Position numbers and translations under genes: made by a program. Below, in pieces: positions 5,641 to 11,984 of a stretch of 24,582 nt of DNA (position 1 is its first letter; each line of letters starts with the position of its first letter). The notes under the pieces are model-generated. The model was not told where the DNA came from. It ran no database searches and was given only the letters and a program-made list of their open reading frames with translations. Origin of the DNA: an uncultured Oscillospiraceae bacterium (lineage in GTDB: Bacteria > Bacillota > Clostridia > Oscillospirales > Oscillospiraceae); the NCBI GenBank assembly GCA_910584395.1, contig CAJUAS010000028.1, forward strand, positions 1-24,582. The letters are read 5' to 3'.

Positions 5641-6870
5641 ATGGCGGACAGCCGGCTGTTTCAACTGCTCTACCTGTTATTGGAACATCAGCGTATGACG
5701 GCTGGGGAGCTGGCAGAGCGGCTGGAGGTCTCGACGCGCACCATTTACCGGGATGTGGACGCCCTCTCGCAGGCAGGTGTGCCGATCTATGCGACACAAG
5801 GCAAGGGCGGTGGAGTCGCCCTGATGGAACACTATACCTTGGATCGGGCTGTCTTATCCGGGGAGGAGCAAGCGCGGCTTCTTACAGCTCTGCGCTCTCT
5901 CCCAGATGGCTTGGGCGGTGAAGAGGTGGCCACCAAGCTCTCTGCCATCTTTCGGCCCTCTCAACCGGATTGGCTGGCGGTGGAATTGACACCTTGGCAA
6001 AGCCGTGGAAACGGGGGTGACTTTCGTTTCTACAAAAACGCTATTTTGGAACGTCATGTGCTGGAGCTGACTTACATCAGTGCGTACAGCGTCGAGCGCC
6101 GCTACCGCATCCTCCCTGCCCGGCTGGTGTTCAAGGGCAGAGCATGGTATTTGCAGGGCTGGCGGTTGGATCGGGAGGAGTACCGCACCTACCGCTTGAG
6201 CAGGGTGCTGGACGTGATCGACACCGGGACGGTCATGGCGCTTCCCAAGCCGCCGCCGGACATAGAAGCAGGCTTTCAGGTGAAAAATGCTGCCCCGATC
6301 ACTTTGCGCTTTTCCCCCGCCATGGCTTATCGGGTCTATGATGAGTTTGATTCCAGAGACATCGAGCGGGAGGATGGCGGCGCGCTTCAGGTGCGTGTCC
6401 TCTACCCGATCGACAGTTGGCTGTACGGTTACCTGCTGTCCTTTGGCGTTGGAGTGGAGGTCTTAGAGCCGCTCTGGTTGAAGGAGCAGTTGGCTCTTTT
6501 GGGGCGAGAAATCTATCGCGCCAATGCAGAACCTGACACACTGTGTCAGGTTTGCCCTGATATACTGAACCCATCAAACAGAAAGGAGACCAAAACAATG
6601 GACTTTTCCCAAATGAAGTTTTGCCAATCCTGCGGAATGCCGCTGATGGACGCAGAGGCCCACGGCACAGAGGCGGACGGAAGCGCCAGCGCGGACTACT
6701 GCAAGTACTGCTATCAGCAGGGTGCGTTCACTTCTTCCATGACCATGGAGGAGATGATCGACTTCTGCGTGCCCCACATGGTGGCAGGCAACCCCGGCAT
6801 GACGCCCCAGCAGGCGAAAGCCCAGATGGAGCAGTTCTTCCCCATGCTCCTGCGGTGGAAAAAGGACTAA
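5641..6870 (+). CDS. HTH-WYL transcriptional regulator reading through into a zinc-ribbon domain
   Basis: The open frame encodes 409 residues. Residues 1-60 form a DeoR/HTH_11-type winged helix (AGELAERLEVSTRTIYRDVDAL). Residues about 135-310 form a WYL ligand-sensing module (ERRYRILPARLVFKGRAWYLQGW), as in one-component regulators. Residues 320-409 are a complete separate zinc-ribbon protein (CQSCGMPL and YCKYCYQQGAF, Pfam 'putative zinc ribbon domain' type), which is normally encoded alone. About 12 linker residues (308-319) are the translation of what looks like an intergenic region, with a palindrome, an extended -10 and an AAAGGAG site. Either a true fusion exists or the WYL stop codon was lost; a TGA lies in the +1 frame at 6534-6536. 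ATG 5641 follows AAAGGGGTGA. The targets are unknown. Confidence 0.8.
   Translation: MADSRLFQLLYLLLEHQRMTAGELAERLEVSTRTIYRDVDALSQAGVPIYATQGKGGGVALMEHYTLDRAVLSGEEQARLLTALRSLPDGLGGEEVATKLSAIFRPSQPDWLAVELTPWQSRGNGGDFRFYKNAILERHVLELTYISAYSVERRYRILPARLVFKGRAWYLQGWRLDREEYRTYRLSRVLDVIDTGTVMALPKPPPDIEAGFQVKNAAPITLRFSPAMAYRVYDEFDSRDIEREDGGALQVRVLYPIDSWLYGYLLSFGVGVEVLEPLWLKEQLALLGREIYRANAEPDTLCQVCPDILNPSNRKETKTMDFSQMKFCQSCGMPLMDAEAHGTEADGSASADYCKYCYQQGAFTSSMTMEEMIDFCVPHMVAGNPGMTPQQAKAQMEQFFPMLLRWKKD
6531..6551. promoter_or_regulatory. Perfect 21-bp palindromic operator before the zinc-ribbon start
   Basis: ACCTGACACA (6531-6540), a central C, and the exact complement TGTGTCAGGT (6542-6551). The 12-nt element CACTGTGTCAGG (6539-6550) recurs exactly in the merR promoter at 7762-7773 (minus). 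A MerR-type dimer site is the simplest reading. Confidence 0.6.
6558..6566 (+). promoter_or_regulatory. Possible extended -10 promoter of the zinc-ribbon gene
   Basis: TGATATACT (TG at 6558, TATACT at 6561-6566) forms an extended -10 directly after the palindrome. No consensus -35 sits at 17 bp; CTGACA inside the palindrome (6533-6538) is 22 bp away. This fits a promoter that depends on an activator, but is not proof of one. Confidence 0.4.
6598..6870 (+). CDS. Zinc-ribbon protein (90 aa), internal start within the WYL frame
   Basis: An alternative product of the same frame. ATG 6598 is preceded by AAAGGAG at ideal spacing and gives a 90-residue protein beginning MDFSQMKFCQSCGMPL. Two CxxC pairs (CQSC, CKYC) should bind one zinc ion. 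The C-terminal part (MTMEEMIDFCVPHMV, then PGMTPQQAKAQMEQFFP) matches the stand-alone 'putative zinc ribbon' family found beside AraC- or MerR-type regulators in Clostridia. Its job is unknown. The operator and extended -10 just upstream suggest independent, MerR-controlled expression whether or not the fusion is also made. It ends at the terminator 6881-6917, convergent with merR. Confidence 0.6.
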   Translation: MDFSQMKFCQSCGMPLMDAEAHGTEADGSASADYCKYCYQQGAFTSSMTMEEMIDFCVPHMVAGNPGMTPQQAKAQMEQFFPMLLRWKKD

Positions 6871-6880
6871 AAACGGCAAA

Positions 6881-6917
6881 AGAGGGCCGCAGCACTCGCT
6901 GCGGCCCTCTCTCTTTT
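6881..6917. terminator. Bidirectional intrinsic terminator between the zinc-ribbon and merR genes
   Basis: A perfect 12-bp stem (AGAGGGCCGCAG at 6881-6892 with 6899-6910) and a 6-nt loop, followed by CTCTTTT on the plus strand. On the minus strand it is followed by TTTTGCCGTTTTT. It serves both convergent genes, and the last merR codons overlap the plus-strand T-tail. Confidence 0.85.
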
Positions 6918-7710
6918 ACTCGGATATCCGCTCCACGGGGAACAGGACGCCGGTTTCTAATTCTTCCGGGGGTGTGATGTCCGGATCGTTCAGGTAGCGG
7001 TCGATGGCAGGGCCGCAGATGCGGTACTCCGGGTGCTGCGCCATCCAAGCCGCCAGTGCCTCGTATGCGCCGGGGAGGCCGTCATAGGGGCCCTTGTGGA
7101 GTACGGCGGCACAGGCGGCATAGGCGGGCTTTTGGGTGGTGTCCGGGCCGGGTTCTACCACAGCCTGCGCCTCCACATCGGCGCTTTCATAGGTAAACTC
7201 CTGACCGTGGTAGAGCATTTGAATTGGGCCGGCCTGCTTGAGCCCGCGCCGGGCAAGCTCTTGACGAAGCTCTTGGAACAGGGCATGGAACTGCGCCACA
7301 GGGACGGTGCGGCGGATGCCGAATACGGTCTGTGCCGGGTCGGGCATGAGAATGACATGGTACTTTTCTTCTGGCATGGGTCTTCCCTCCATACGGAGGA
7401 TGTCTGCTTCCAATTCTCGCAAATGTTCCTGCATTTGGTAGATCTCATAGTGGGCGTCCAAACGGCGGCGGTGAAAGCGGATAAGAAGCTCCTCATCGCT
7501 CAAGGAAAGCAGCGTTCCCACCTCCGACAGCCGAAATCCATATTTCTGAAGCCGTTGTATCTTCAGAAGCTGGCCAAGCTGCTCCTGACGGTAGTAACGA
7601 TAGCCATTCTCCCCGATCACCTCCGGGCGCAGCAACCCAAGGGCGTCATAGTGGCGGAGCATACGCGGAGACACCCGGCAAAGGCGGGAAAATTCGCTGA
7701 TGGTGAGCAT
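6916..7710 (-). CDS. MerR-family regulator with GyrI-like effector-binding domain
   Basis: A 264-residue protein. It has an N-terminal MerR winged helix (residues 1-70: TISEFSRLCRVSPRMLRHYD, then ENGYRYY), a dimerising coiled coil (about 75-110) and a GyrI-like / effector-binding domain (about 115-262). This is the BmrR/TipA/SkgA-like arrangement of MerR proteins that sense small, often hydrophobic or cationic, compounds and activate promoters with over-long spacers by twisting DNA. The ligand is unknown. ATG 7710 follows a GGAGGG site. Its own promoter has a 19-bp spacer containing a motif shared with the operator before the zinc-ribbon gene. Autoregulation and control of that neighbour are therefore likely. 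It ends in the shared terminator 6881-6917. Confidence 0.85.
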   Translation of the reverse strand: MLTISEFSRLCRVSPRMLRHYDALGLLRPEVIGENGYRYYRQEQLGQLLKIQRLQKYGFRLSEVGTLLSLSDEELLIRFHRRRLDAHYEIYQMQEHLRELEADILRMEGRPMPEEKYHVILMPDPAQTVFGIRRTVPVAQFHALFQELRQELARRGLKQAGPIQMLYHGQEFTYESADVEAQAVVEPGPDTTQKPAYAACAAVLHKGPYDGLPGAYEALAAWMAQHPEYRICGPAIDRYLNDPDITPPEELETGVLFPVERISE

Positions 7711-7733
7711 GACATCCCTCCAAAATTTTGTTG

Positions 7734-7745
7734 GGAACCGGTTCC
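7734..7745. repeat. 12-bp perfect palindrome GGAACCGGTTCC in the merR leader
   Basis: An exact 12-bp palindrome between the merR -10 (7753-7758) and the ribosome site. It could form a short hairpin in the leader or bind a dimeric protein. Confidence 0.4.
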
Positions 7746-7752
7746 AAGGAAC

Positions 7753-7783
7753 AGCATAAACCCTGACACAGTGGGAAAGTCAA
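7753..7783 (-). promoter_or_regulatory. MerR-type promoter with 19-bp spacer (merR autoregulation)
   Basis: On the minus strand TTGACT (7778-7783) and TATGCT (7753-7758) are separated by 19 bp, the hallmark spacing of promoters activated by MerR proteins. The spacer holds CACTGTGTCAGG (7762-7773), flanked by CCC/GGG symmetry. It lies just downstream of the rsmA stop codon, with no terminator between. Confidence 0.7.
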
Positions 7784-7795
7784 GCACTTTTTTCG

Positions 7796-8659
7796 TCAAT
7801 TGAAATATTGTTCAGAAAGCTGTTTCGCCAACAGGGCAAATTCCGGGATTCCAAGACGTTCGCCGCGGATGTCCTCCGGGAGGCCGCAGACAGTGATGAG
7901 CTGCCGCAGTTCATCCTTGGAGAAGCGGTCTCCGTAGGCACTGCCCAGACAGTTGAGCAGGGTTTTGCGCCGCTGTGCAAAGGCCGCCTTTACCACGCCA
8001 AAGAACGCCTTGGAGTCGTCCACGCAGTCGGGCTTGGGCTGTGGGATCAGTTTGACCACGGCGGAAGTCACCTTGGGCGCGGGATAGAAGCAGTCGGGCG
8101 GAACTTCAAAGAGATACTCGCACCGGGCGTGGTACTGACAGAATACGGAAAAAGCTCCGTAATCCGCTGTGCCGGGGGCGGCGCAGATACGCTTGGCCAC
8201 TTCCCGCTGGATCATCACGGTGATGGCGGCAAAATAACCGCTCTCCAGCAGCTTGGTCAGCACCGGCGAAGTGATGTTGTAGGGAAGATTTGCACACACA
8301 ATCGGGGTAAAGTCTTTGAACTTGTCGAAGATAAGAGAGGGCAAGTCCAGCTTCAAAATGTCTCCGGGAACAACTTCAGTATTATCAAAGCCTGACAAGG
8401 TCTCTGCCAGTACAGGGAAAAGGGCCTTGTCCAGCTCCACGGCTACCACCTTCCCTGCCCGTTTTGCCAGTTGGACAGTAAGCGGGCCGACGCCCGGGCC
8501 AATTTCCAGCACGGCGGTGGTTGGAGCTGCACCGGAAGCCTCTGCAATATCTACGGGTACTTGGGGACGAACAAGGAAGTTTTGTCCCATGCTTTTGGAA
8601 AAATGGAAGCCGTGGCGTTTCAAAAGGTTCTGAACCTCTGAAAGATTGCAAAGCTCCAT
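7796..8659 (-). CDS. rsmA: 16S rRNA (adenine1518-N6/adenine1519-N6)-dimethyltransferase
   Basis: A 287-residue RsmA/KsgA. It dimethylates two adjacent adenines in the 3' hairpin of 16S rRNA late in 30S assembly, using S-adenosylmethionine. Visible motifs are the N-terminal KSMGQNFL, the SAM-binding LEIGPGVGPLT (motif I), the acidic VAVELD (motif II), PGDIL, and the catalytic ANLPYN (motif IV). The C-terminal small domain includes KAAFAQRRKTLLNCL. Loss of this gene gives kasugamycin resistance in other bacteria. I chose ATG 8659 because it follows the hisE stop by one base (TGATATG), which suggests coupled translation. A frame extended to 8683 overlaps hisE and adds non-conserved residues. No ribosome site is obvious. 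Its place at the end of the his operon is unusual. Confidence 0.9.
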   Translation of the reverse strand: MELCNLSEVQNLLKRHGFHFSKSMGQNFLVRPQVPVDIAEASGAAPTTAVLEIGPGVGPLTVQLAKRAGKVVAVELDKALFPVLAETLSGFDNTEVVPGDILKLDLPSLIFDKFKDFTPIVCANLPYNITSPVLTKLLESGYFAAITVMIQREVAKRICAAPGTADYGAFSVFCQYHARCEYLFEVPPDCFYPAPKVTSAVVKLIPQPKPDCVDDSKAFFGVVKAAFAQRRKTLLNCLGSAYGDRFSKDELRQLITVCGLPEDIRGERLGIPEFALLAKQLSEQYFN

Positions 8660-8660
8660 A

Positions 8661-8987
8661 TCAGCTGTTGTGGTCGGAGACATGGAAGGTCTTGAGATTG
8701 CCGATCTTTTGGCTGCGGCGGTCTAATTCGGCGGTCACGTCCGTGAGCGGGATTCCCTCATTGACCATCATCACCAAAACATGGTAGAGGAGGTCGGCGA
8801 TCTCCCCCACTGTTTCTTCTTTGTTGCCGTTTTTGGCGGCAATGATGGTTTCTGCGCACTCTTCGCCCACTTTTTTTAGAATCTTGTCCAGCCCCTTATC
8901 AAACAGGTAGCAGGTATAAGAGCCTTCCTGCGGCTCGGCCCGGCGGGTTTCAATGACCTTGTAAAGTTCGGTAAATACGTGTTTCAT
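8661..8987 (-). CDS. hisE: Phosphoribosyl-ATP pyrophosphohydrolase
   Basis: A 108-residue stand-alone HisE, second step of histidine synthesis, hydrolysing phosphoribosyl-ATP to phosphoribosyl-AMP and pyrophosphate. It is a MazG-like all-alpha fold. The metal-binding acidic residues lie in KVGEECAETIIAAKN and in EIADLLYHVL. The ATG at 8985-8987 overlaps the hisI stop as ATGA, and the GAGGAGAAGGA ribosome site lies within the end of hisI. Many bacteria fuse hisI and hisE; here they are separate and adjacent. Confidence 0.93.
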   Translation of the reverse strand: MKHVFTELYKVIETRRAEPQEGSYTCYLFDKGLDKILKKVGEECAETIIAAKNGNKEETVGEIADLLYHVLVMMVNEGIPLTDVTAELDRRSQKIGNLKTFHVSDHNS

Positions 8988-9316
8988 CCGTCCTTCTCCT
9001 CCCAAATGGTATTGAAAAAGCAGCTTTTCGCCCCGGTATGACAGGTAGGGCCATGAGGTGTGCAAAGGTAGAGCAAAGTATCCGTGTCACAGTCGGTGAC
9101 CACCTTGCGTACATCGAGGAAATGCCCAGAGCTTTCCCCTTTGTTCCAGAGCTTTTGGCGGCTTCGAGACCAAAACCATGCGGTTTTGGTCTCCAATGTC
9201 CGCACTACCGCTTCCCTGTTGGCATAGCCCAGCATCAGCACCTCTTTGGTGTCTGCATCCTGAACGATCGCCGGGATCAGGTCTGATTTCTGAAATAGCA
9301 GATCCAAATCAAACAT
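8984..9316 (-). CDS. hisI: Phosphoribosyl-AMP cyclohydrolase
   Basis: A 110-residue HisI, third step of histidine synthesis, opening the adenine ring of phosphoribosyl-AMP. It acts as a zinc- and magnesium-dependent dimer. The family signature is present: VLMLGYANREAV, TKTAWFWSRSR, LWNKGESSGH and the metal-binding VTDCDTDTLLYL followed by PTCHTGAKSCFF, which carries the zinc cysteines. ATG 9316 is preceded by AGGAGGA overlapping the hisF stop region (10-nt gap). The stop overlaps the hisE start by 4 nt. Confidence 0.95.
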   Translation of the reverse strand: MFDLDLLFQKSDLIPAIVQDADTKEVLMLGYANREAVVRTLETKTAWFWSRSRQKLWNKGESSGHFLDVRKVVTDCDTDTLLYLCTPHGPTCHTGAKSCFFNTIWEEKDG

Positions 9317-9326
9317 TTTCTTCCTC

Positions 9327-10082
9327 CTACCGCACCGGGATGCCTTGGGCGCGCAGATGCTCCTTCACTTGGGGTACAGTCAGCTCACCAAAGTGGAACA
9401 GGGACGCGGCCAGAGCGGCGTCGCAGTCGGTCTGTTGAAAAACCGCTGCAAAGTGTTCCAAACTTCCGCAGCCCCCGGATGCGATCACAGGAATGGAGAC
9501 AGCGTCGGTGACCGCTTTTGTTAGAGGTAAATCAAATCCCGCTTTCGTGCCGTCGGCGTCCATGCTGGTGAGAAGGATCTCCCCTGCCCCCAGCCGCTGT
9601 ACCTCCTTTGCCCAAGCCACAGCGTCCAGCCCGGTGGATTGTCGCCCGCCGTGGGTGACCACCTCCCACGTTCCTGCGCCTGTGTCTTTTGCGTCGATGG
9701 CGACCACCACGCATTGAGAGCCAAACCGCTCTGCAGCACGGGATATCAAGGTTTTATCCTTGACAGCGGCAGAGTTGACGGATATCTTGTCCGCCCCTGC
9801 CCGCAAAAGGAGCTGAAAGTCCTCCGGGGTGCGAATGCCGCCGCCGACGGTCAGGGGAACGAACACCTCCTTGGCGGTTTGTTCCACCACACGGGCTACA
9901 GTATCCCGTCGCTCATGGGTGGCGGTAATATCCAAAAAGACGATCTCGTCTGCGCCTTGCAGGTTGTAATACTTTGCCAGCTCCACCGGGTCGCCTGCGT
10001 CCCGCAGCCCGACAAAGTTGACCCCTTTGACCACCCGGCCGTCTTTCACGTCCAGACAGGGAATGATCCGCTTGGCTAACAT
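9327..10082 (-). CDS. hisF: Imidazole glycerol phosphate synthase, cyclase subunit
   Basis: A 251-residue (beta/alpha)8-barrel HisF. With HisH it turns PRFAR and glutamine-derived ammonia into imidazole glycerol phosphate and AICAR, linking histidine and purine synthesis. The catalytic aspartates are Asp11 (CLDVKDGRVVKG) and Asp130 (VVAIDAKD). Phosphate-binding loops are seen at VGGGIRT and IASGGCGS. Length is normal. Its ATG lies 7 nt inside the end of hisA (shared ATGTTAG), so translation is coupled. Confidence 0.95.
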   Translation of the reverse strand: MLAKRIIPCLDVKDGRVVKGVNFVGLRDAGDPVELAKYYNLQGADEIVFLDITATHERRDTVARVVEQTAKEVFVPLTVGGGIRTPEDFQLLLRAGADKISVNSAAVKDKTLISRAAERFGSQCVVVAIDAKDTGAGTWEVVTHGGRQSTGLDAVAWAKEVQRLGAGEILLTSMDADGTKAGFDLPLTKAVTDAVSIPVIASGGCGSLEHFAAVFQQTDCDAALAASLFHFGELTVPQVKEHLRAQGIPVR

Positions 10083-10801
10083 TCCTGTTCACCTGCCTCC
10101 CGGATAGCCTGCGCCAAATCGACTGTGCCGGCGTAGTACGCCTTGCCGATGATCGCGCCGTAAAGCCCCATGTCCCGAAGCTGCCTGATATCGTCCAAGG
10201 TCGTCACTCCGCCGGAGGCAATAATGTTGCCGGAGTAGCACCGCTGCAAGTCGGCCAGCCGCCGGAAGGACGGCCCGGAGAGCATCCCGTCGGTGGCGAT
10301 ATCTGTAAAGATGATCGTCTTTACACCCAGTTCGTCCAACTGCGCCGCGAAAGCAAGGTAGTCAAGACCGGAGGACTGCTCCCAGCCGGAGGTTTTCACA
10401 ATGCCGTCCAGCGTGTCTACCCCGACGGCGACACGCTCACAATACTGCGCTGCCGCTGCGCGGAGGAAAGCCGGATCGGTGACGGCGGCAGAACCGATCA
10501 CGGCGCGAGTGACCCCCAGCGCAAAAACCGCTTCCAGATCCTCCACGGTTCGTACGCCGCCGCCAAGCTCAATTTTGGCAGTCACAGTATCGGCGACGGC
10601 CTTTACAAGCTCTGCGTTCTGCCGAATACCTCCCCGCGCACCGTCCAAGTCTACCATGTGGATCCACTGCGCTCCTGAAGCCTGAAAGGCCAGCGCAGTA
10701 TCCACGGCACTGTCAGCTACGCAGTGGGCAGTGTCAAAATCACCTTTTTTCAGCCGGACACAGCGGCCGTCCTTTAAGTCGATGGCAGGTAAAATGATCA
10801 T
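10076..10801 (-). CDS. hisA: ProFAR isomerase (HisA)
   Basis: A 241-residue (beta/alpha)8-barrel that isomerises ProFAR to PRFAR, fourth step of histidine synthesis. It resembles HisF and has the paired catalytic aspartates Asp8 (PAIDLKDGRCVRL) and Asp129 (VAVGVDTLDG), with phosphate loops LGGGVRT and IASGGVT. The start is placed at 10801, where ATG overlaps the hisH stop as ATGA. The frame open to 10966 adds hisH-antisense residues without homology. A weak TGGAGCG site lies inside hisH. Confidence 0.94.
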   Translation of the reverse strand: MIILPAIDLKDGRCVRLKKGDFDTAHCVADSAVDTALAFQASGAQWIHMVDLDGARGGIRQNAELVKAVADTVTAKIELGGGVRTVEDLEAVFALGVTRAVIGSAAVTDPAFLRAAAAQYCERVAVGVDTLDGIVKTSGWEQSSGLDYLAFAAQLDELGVKTIIFTDIATDGMLSGPSFRRLADLQRCYSGNIIASGGVTTLDDIRQLRDMGLYGAIIGKAYYAGTVDLAQAIREAGEQEC

Positions 10802-11406
10802 CGGTTCAACGCTCCAAAATTTCGCAGAATTTGCAGTCCCACTTCCCCGCTCTTTTCCGGGTGAAACTGGCAGCCAAATACATTTCCCCGGCCAACCGCC
10901 GCCACAACGCTGGCGCCATAGTCCGTGCGGGCTGTCACATGCTCTGTATGTTGAACCAGTCCGCAAAAGGAGTGAACGAAGTAGACATAGACTCCATCAT
11001 TCAGCCCCTTAAAAATGGGACTGTTGTTCTCAAAAGTCAAGCTATTCCAGCCGATATGGGGCAGCTTATGGTCGGTGGGTATCCTGTCCACCCAGCCGGA
11101 AATCAGTCCCAATCCCCGAGTGGGGCAAATTTCTTCGCTGCCGTGAAAAAGCAACTGCATCCCTAAACAGATGCCTAAAACAGGCTTTTGGGCACTCTGG
11201 GTACGCAGAGTTTTGTCCAAACCGGTGTTACGCAGCTTGTCTGCCGCATCGGGAAATGCGCCAACGCCGGGAAGAATGACCGCATCGGCCCGCTCCAGTT
11301 CCTTGGCATCACCTGTAATGCAGGTTTTCAGCCCGATATAATCCATAGCGTTGACAATGCTGTGGAGATTGCCTACGCCGTAGTCTACGATCGCGGTGTA
11401 GCCCAT
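10798..11406 (-). CDS. hisH: Imidazole glycerol phosphate synthase, glutaminase subunit
   Basis: A 202-residue class I glutamine amidotransferase that feeds ammonia to HisF. The catalytic triad is Cys80 (LGICLGMQLLF), His182 and Glu184 (GCQFHPEKSG). The oxyanion-strand motif appears as PGVGAF. The start at 11406 overlaps the hisB stop by one base (TAATG). A longer frame to 11592 lies over hisB and is rejected. In the usual order hisH precedes hisA and hisF, so subunits of the same complex are made from adjacent messages. Confidence 0.94.
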   Translation of the reverse strand: MGYTAIVDYGVGNLHSIVNAMDYIGLKTCITGDAKELERADAVILPGVGAFPDAADKLRNTGLDKTLRTQSAQKPVLGICLGMQLLFHGSEEICPTRGLGLISGWVDRIPTDHKLPHIGWNSLTFENNSPIFKGLNDGVYVYFVHSFCGLVQHTEHVTARTDYGASVVAAVGRGNVFGCQFHPEKSGEVGLQILRNFGALNR

Positions 11407-11984
11407 TACAGCGCACCCTTGGTAGAGGTCACGCCGTCTCCTCCAACAGCCACCGCCTGCTTGAGAGCAAGGCCCAGCGCCTTGAACATGGCTTCGGTAA
11501 GATGGTGGGCATTGACTCCGTAAAGGCCGGCCATGTGGAGGGTCAATCCGCCGTGAACGGTCAAGGCTCGGAGAAATTCCGCGGTGAGACAACTGTCGTA
11601 GTCCCCGATGCGCTCCTGAGGCATGACTGCGTCGTAAACCAGATAAGGACGGGCGGAAATGTCCAGCACTGCACGGGCCAGCGATTCATCCATAGGGACA
11701 AAGGCCGACCCAAAACGGGTGATGCCTACTTTATCTCCTAATGCCTGCGCCAGAGCTTGGCCGAGGACAATGCCCACATCCTCTACGGTGTGGTGGGCGT
11801 CCACATGGAGGTCGCCTTTTGCGGTGATCTCCAGCCCAAAACCGGCATAGAAGCCCAGCGCAGTGAGCACATGGTCAAAAAAGCCGATCCCGGTGTTCAC
11901 TGTAACAGTTCCGCCCTCCAGCGCCAAAGCCACGGTGATATCGGTCTCTTTTGTTTTTCGATGGACAGTGGCAGTACGGGTCAT
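11406..11984 (-). CDS. hisB: Imidazoleglycerol-phosphate dehydratase
   Basis: A 192-residue monofunctional HisB that dehydrates imidazole glycerol phosphate to imidazole acetol phosphate. The manganese-binding histidine motifs are clear: GIGFFDHVL, HVDAHHTVEDVGI and NAHHLTEAMFKA. It has no N-terminal HAD phosphatase domain, unlike the enterobacterial fusion. The histidinol-phosphate phosphatase must therefore be another protein, and none is in this window. ATG 11984 overlaps the hisD stop (ATGA). Confidence 0.95.
   Translation of the reverse strand: MTRTATVHRKTKETDITVALALEGGTVTVNTGIGFFDHVLTALGFYAGFGLEITAKGDLHVDAHHTVEDVGIVLGQALAQALGDKVGITRFGSAFVPMDESLARAVLDISARPYLVYDAVMPQERIGDYDSCLTAEFLRALTVHGGLTLHMAGLYGVNAHHLTEAMFKALGLALKQAVAVGGDGVTSTKGAL

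Noticed and set aside
5552..5797. N-terminal extension of the Amidase_3 protein
   Set aside because: It overlaps the divergent WYL gene and its promoter. AAAGGAGG just before ATG 5551 fixes the start.
7033..7803. A 256-codon plus-strand frame opposite merR
   Set aside because: It mirrors the MerR gene and its promoter and shows no family motifs. MerR is strongly supported on the other strand.
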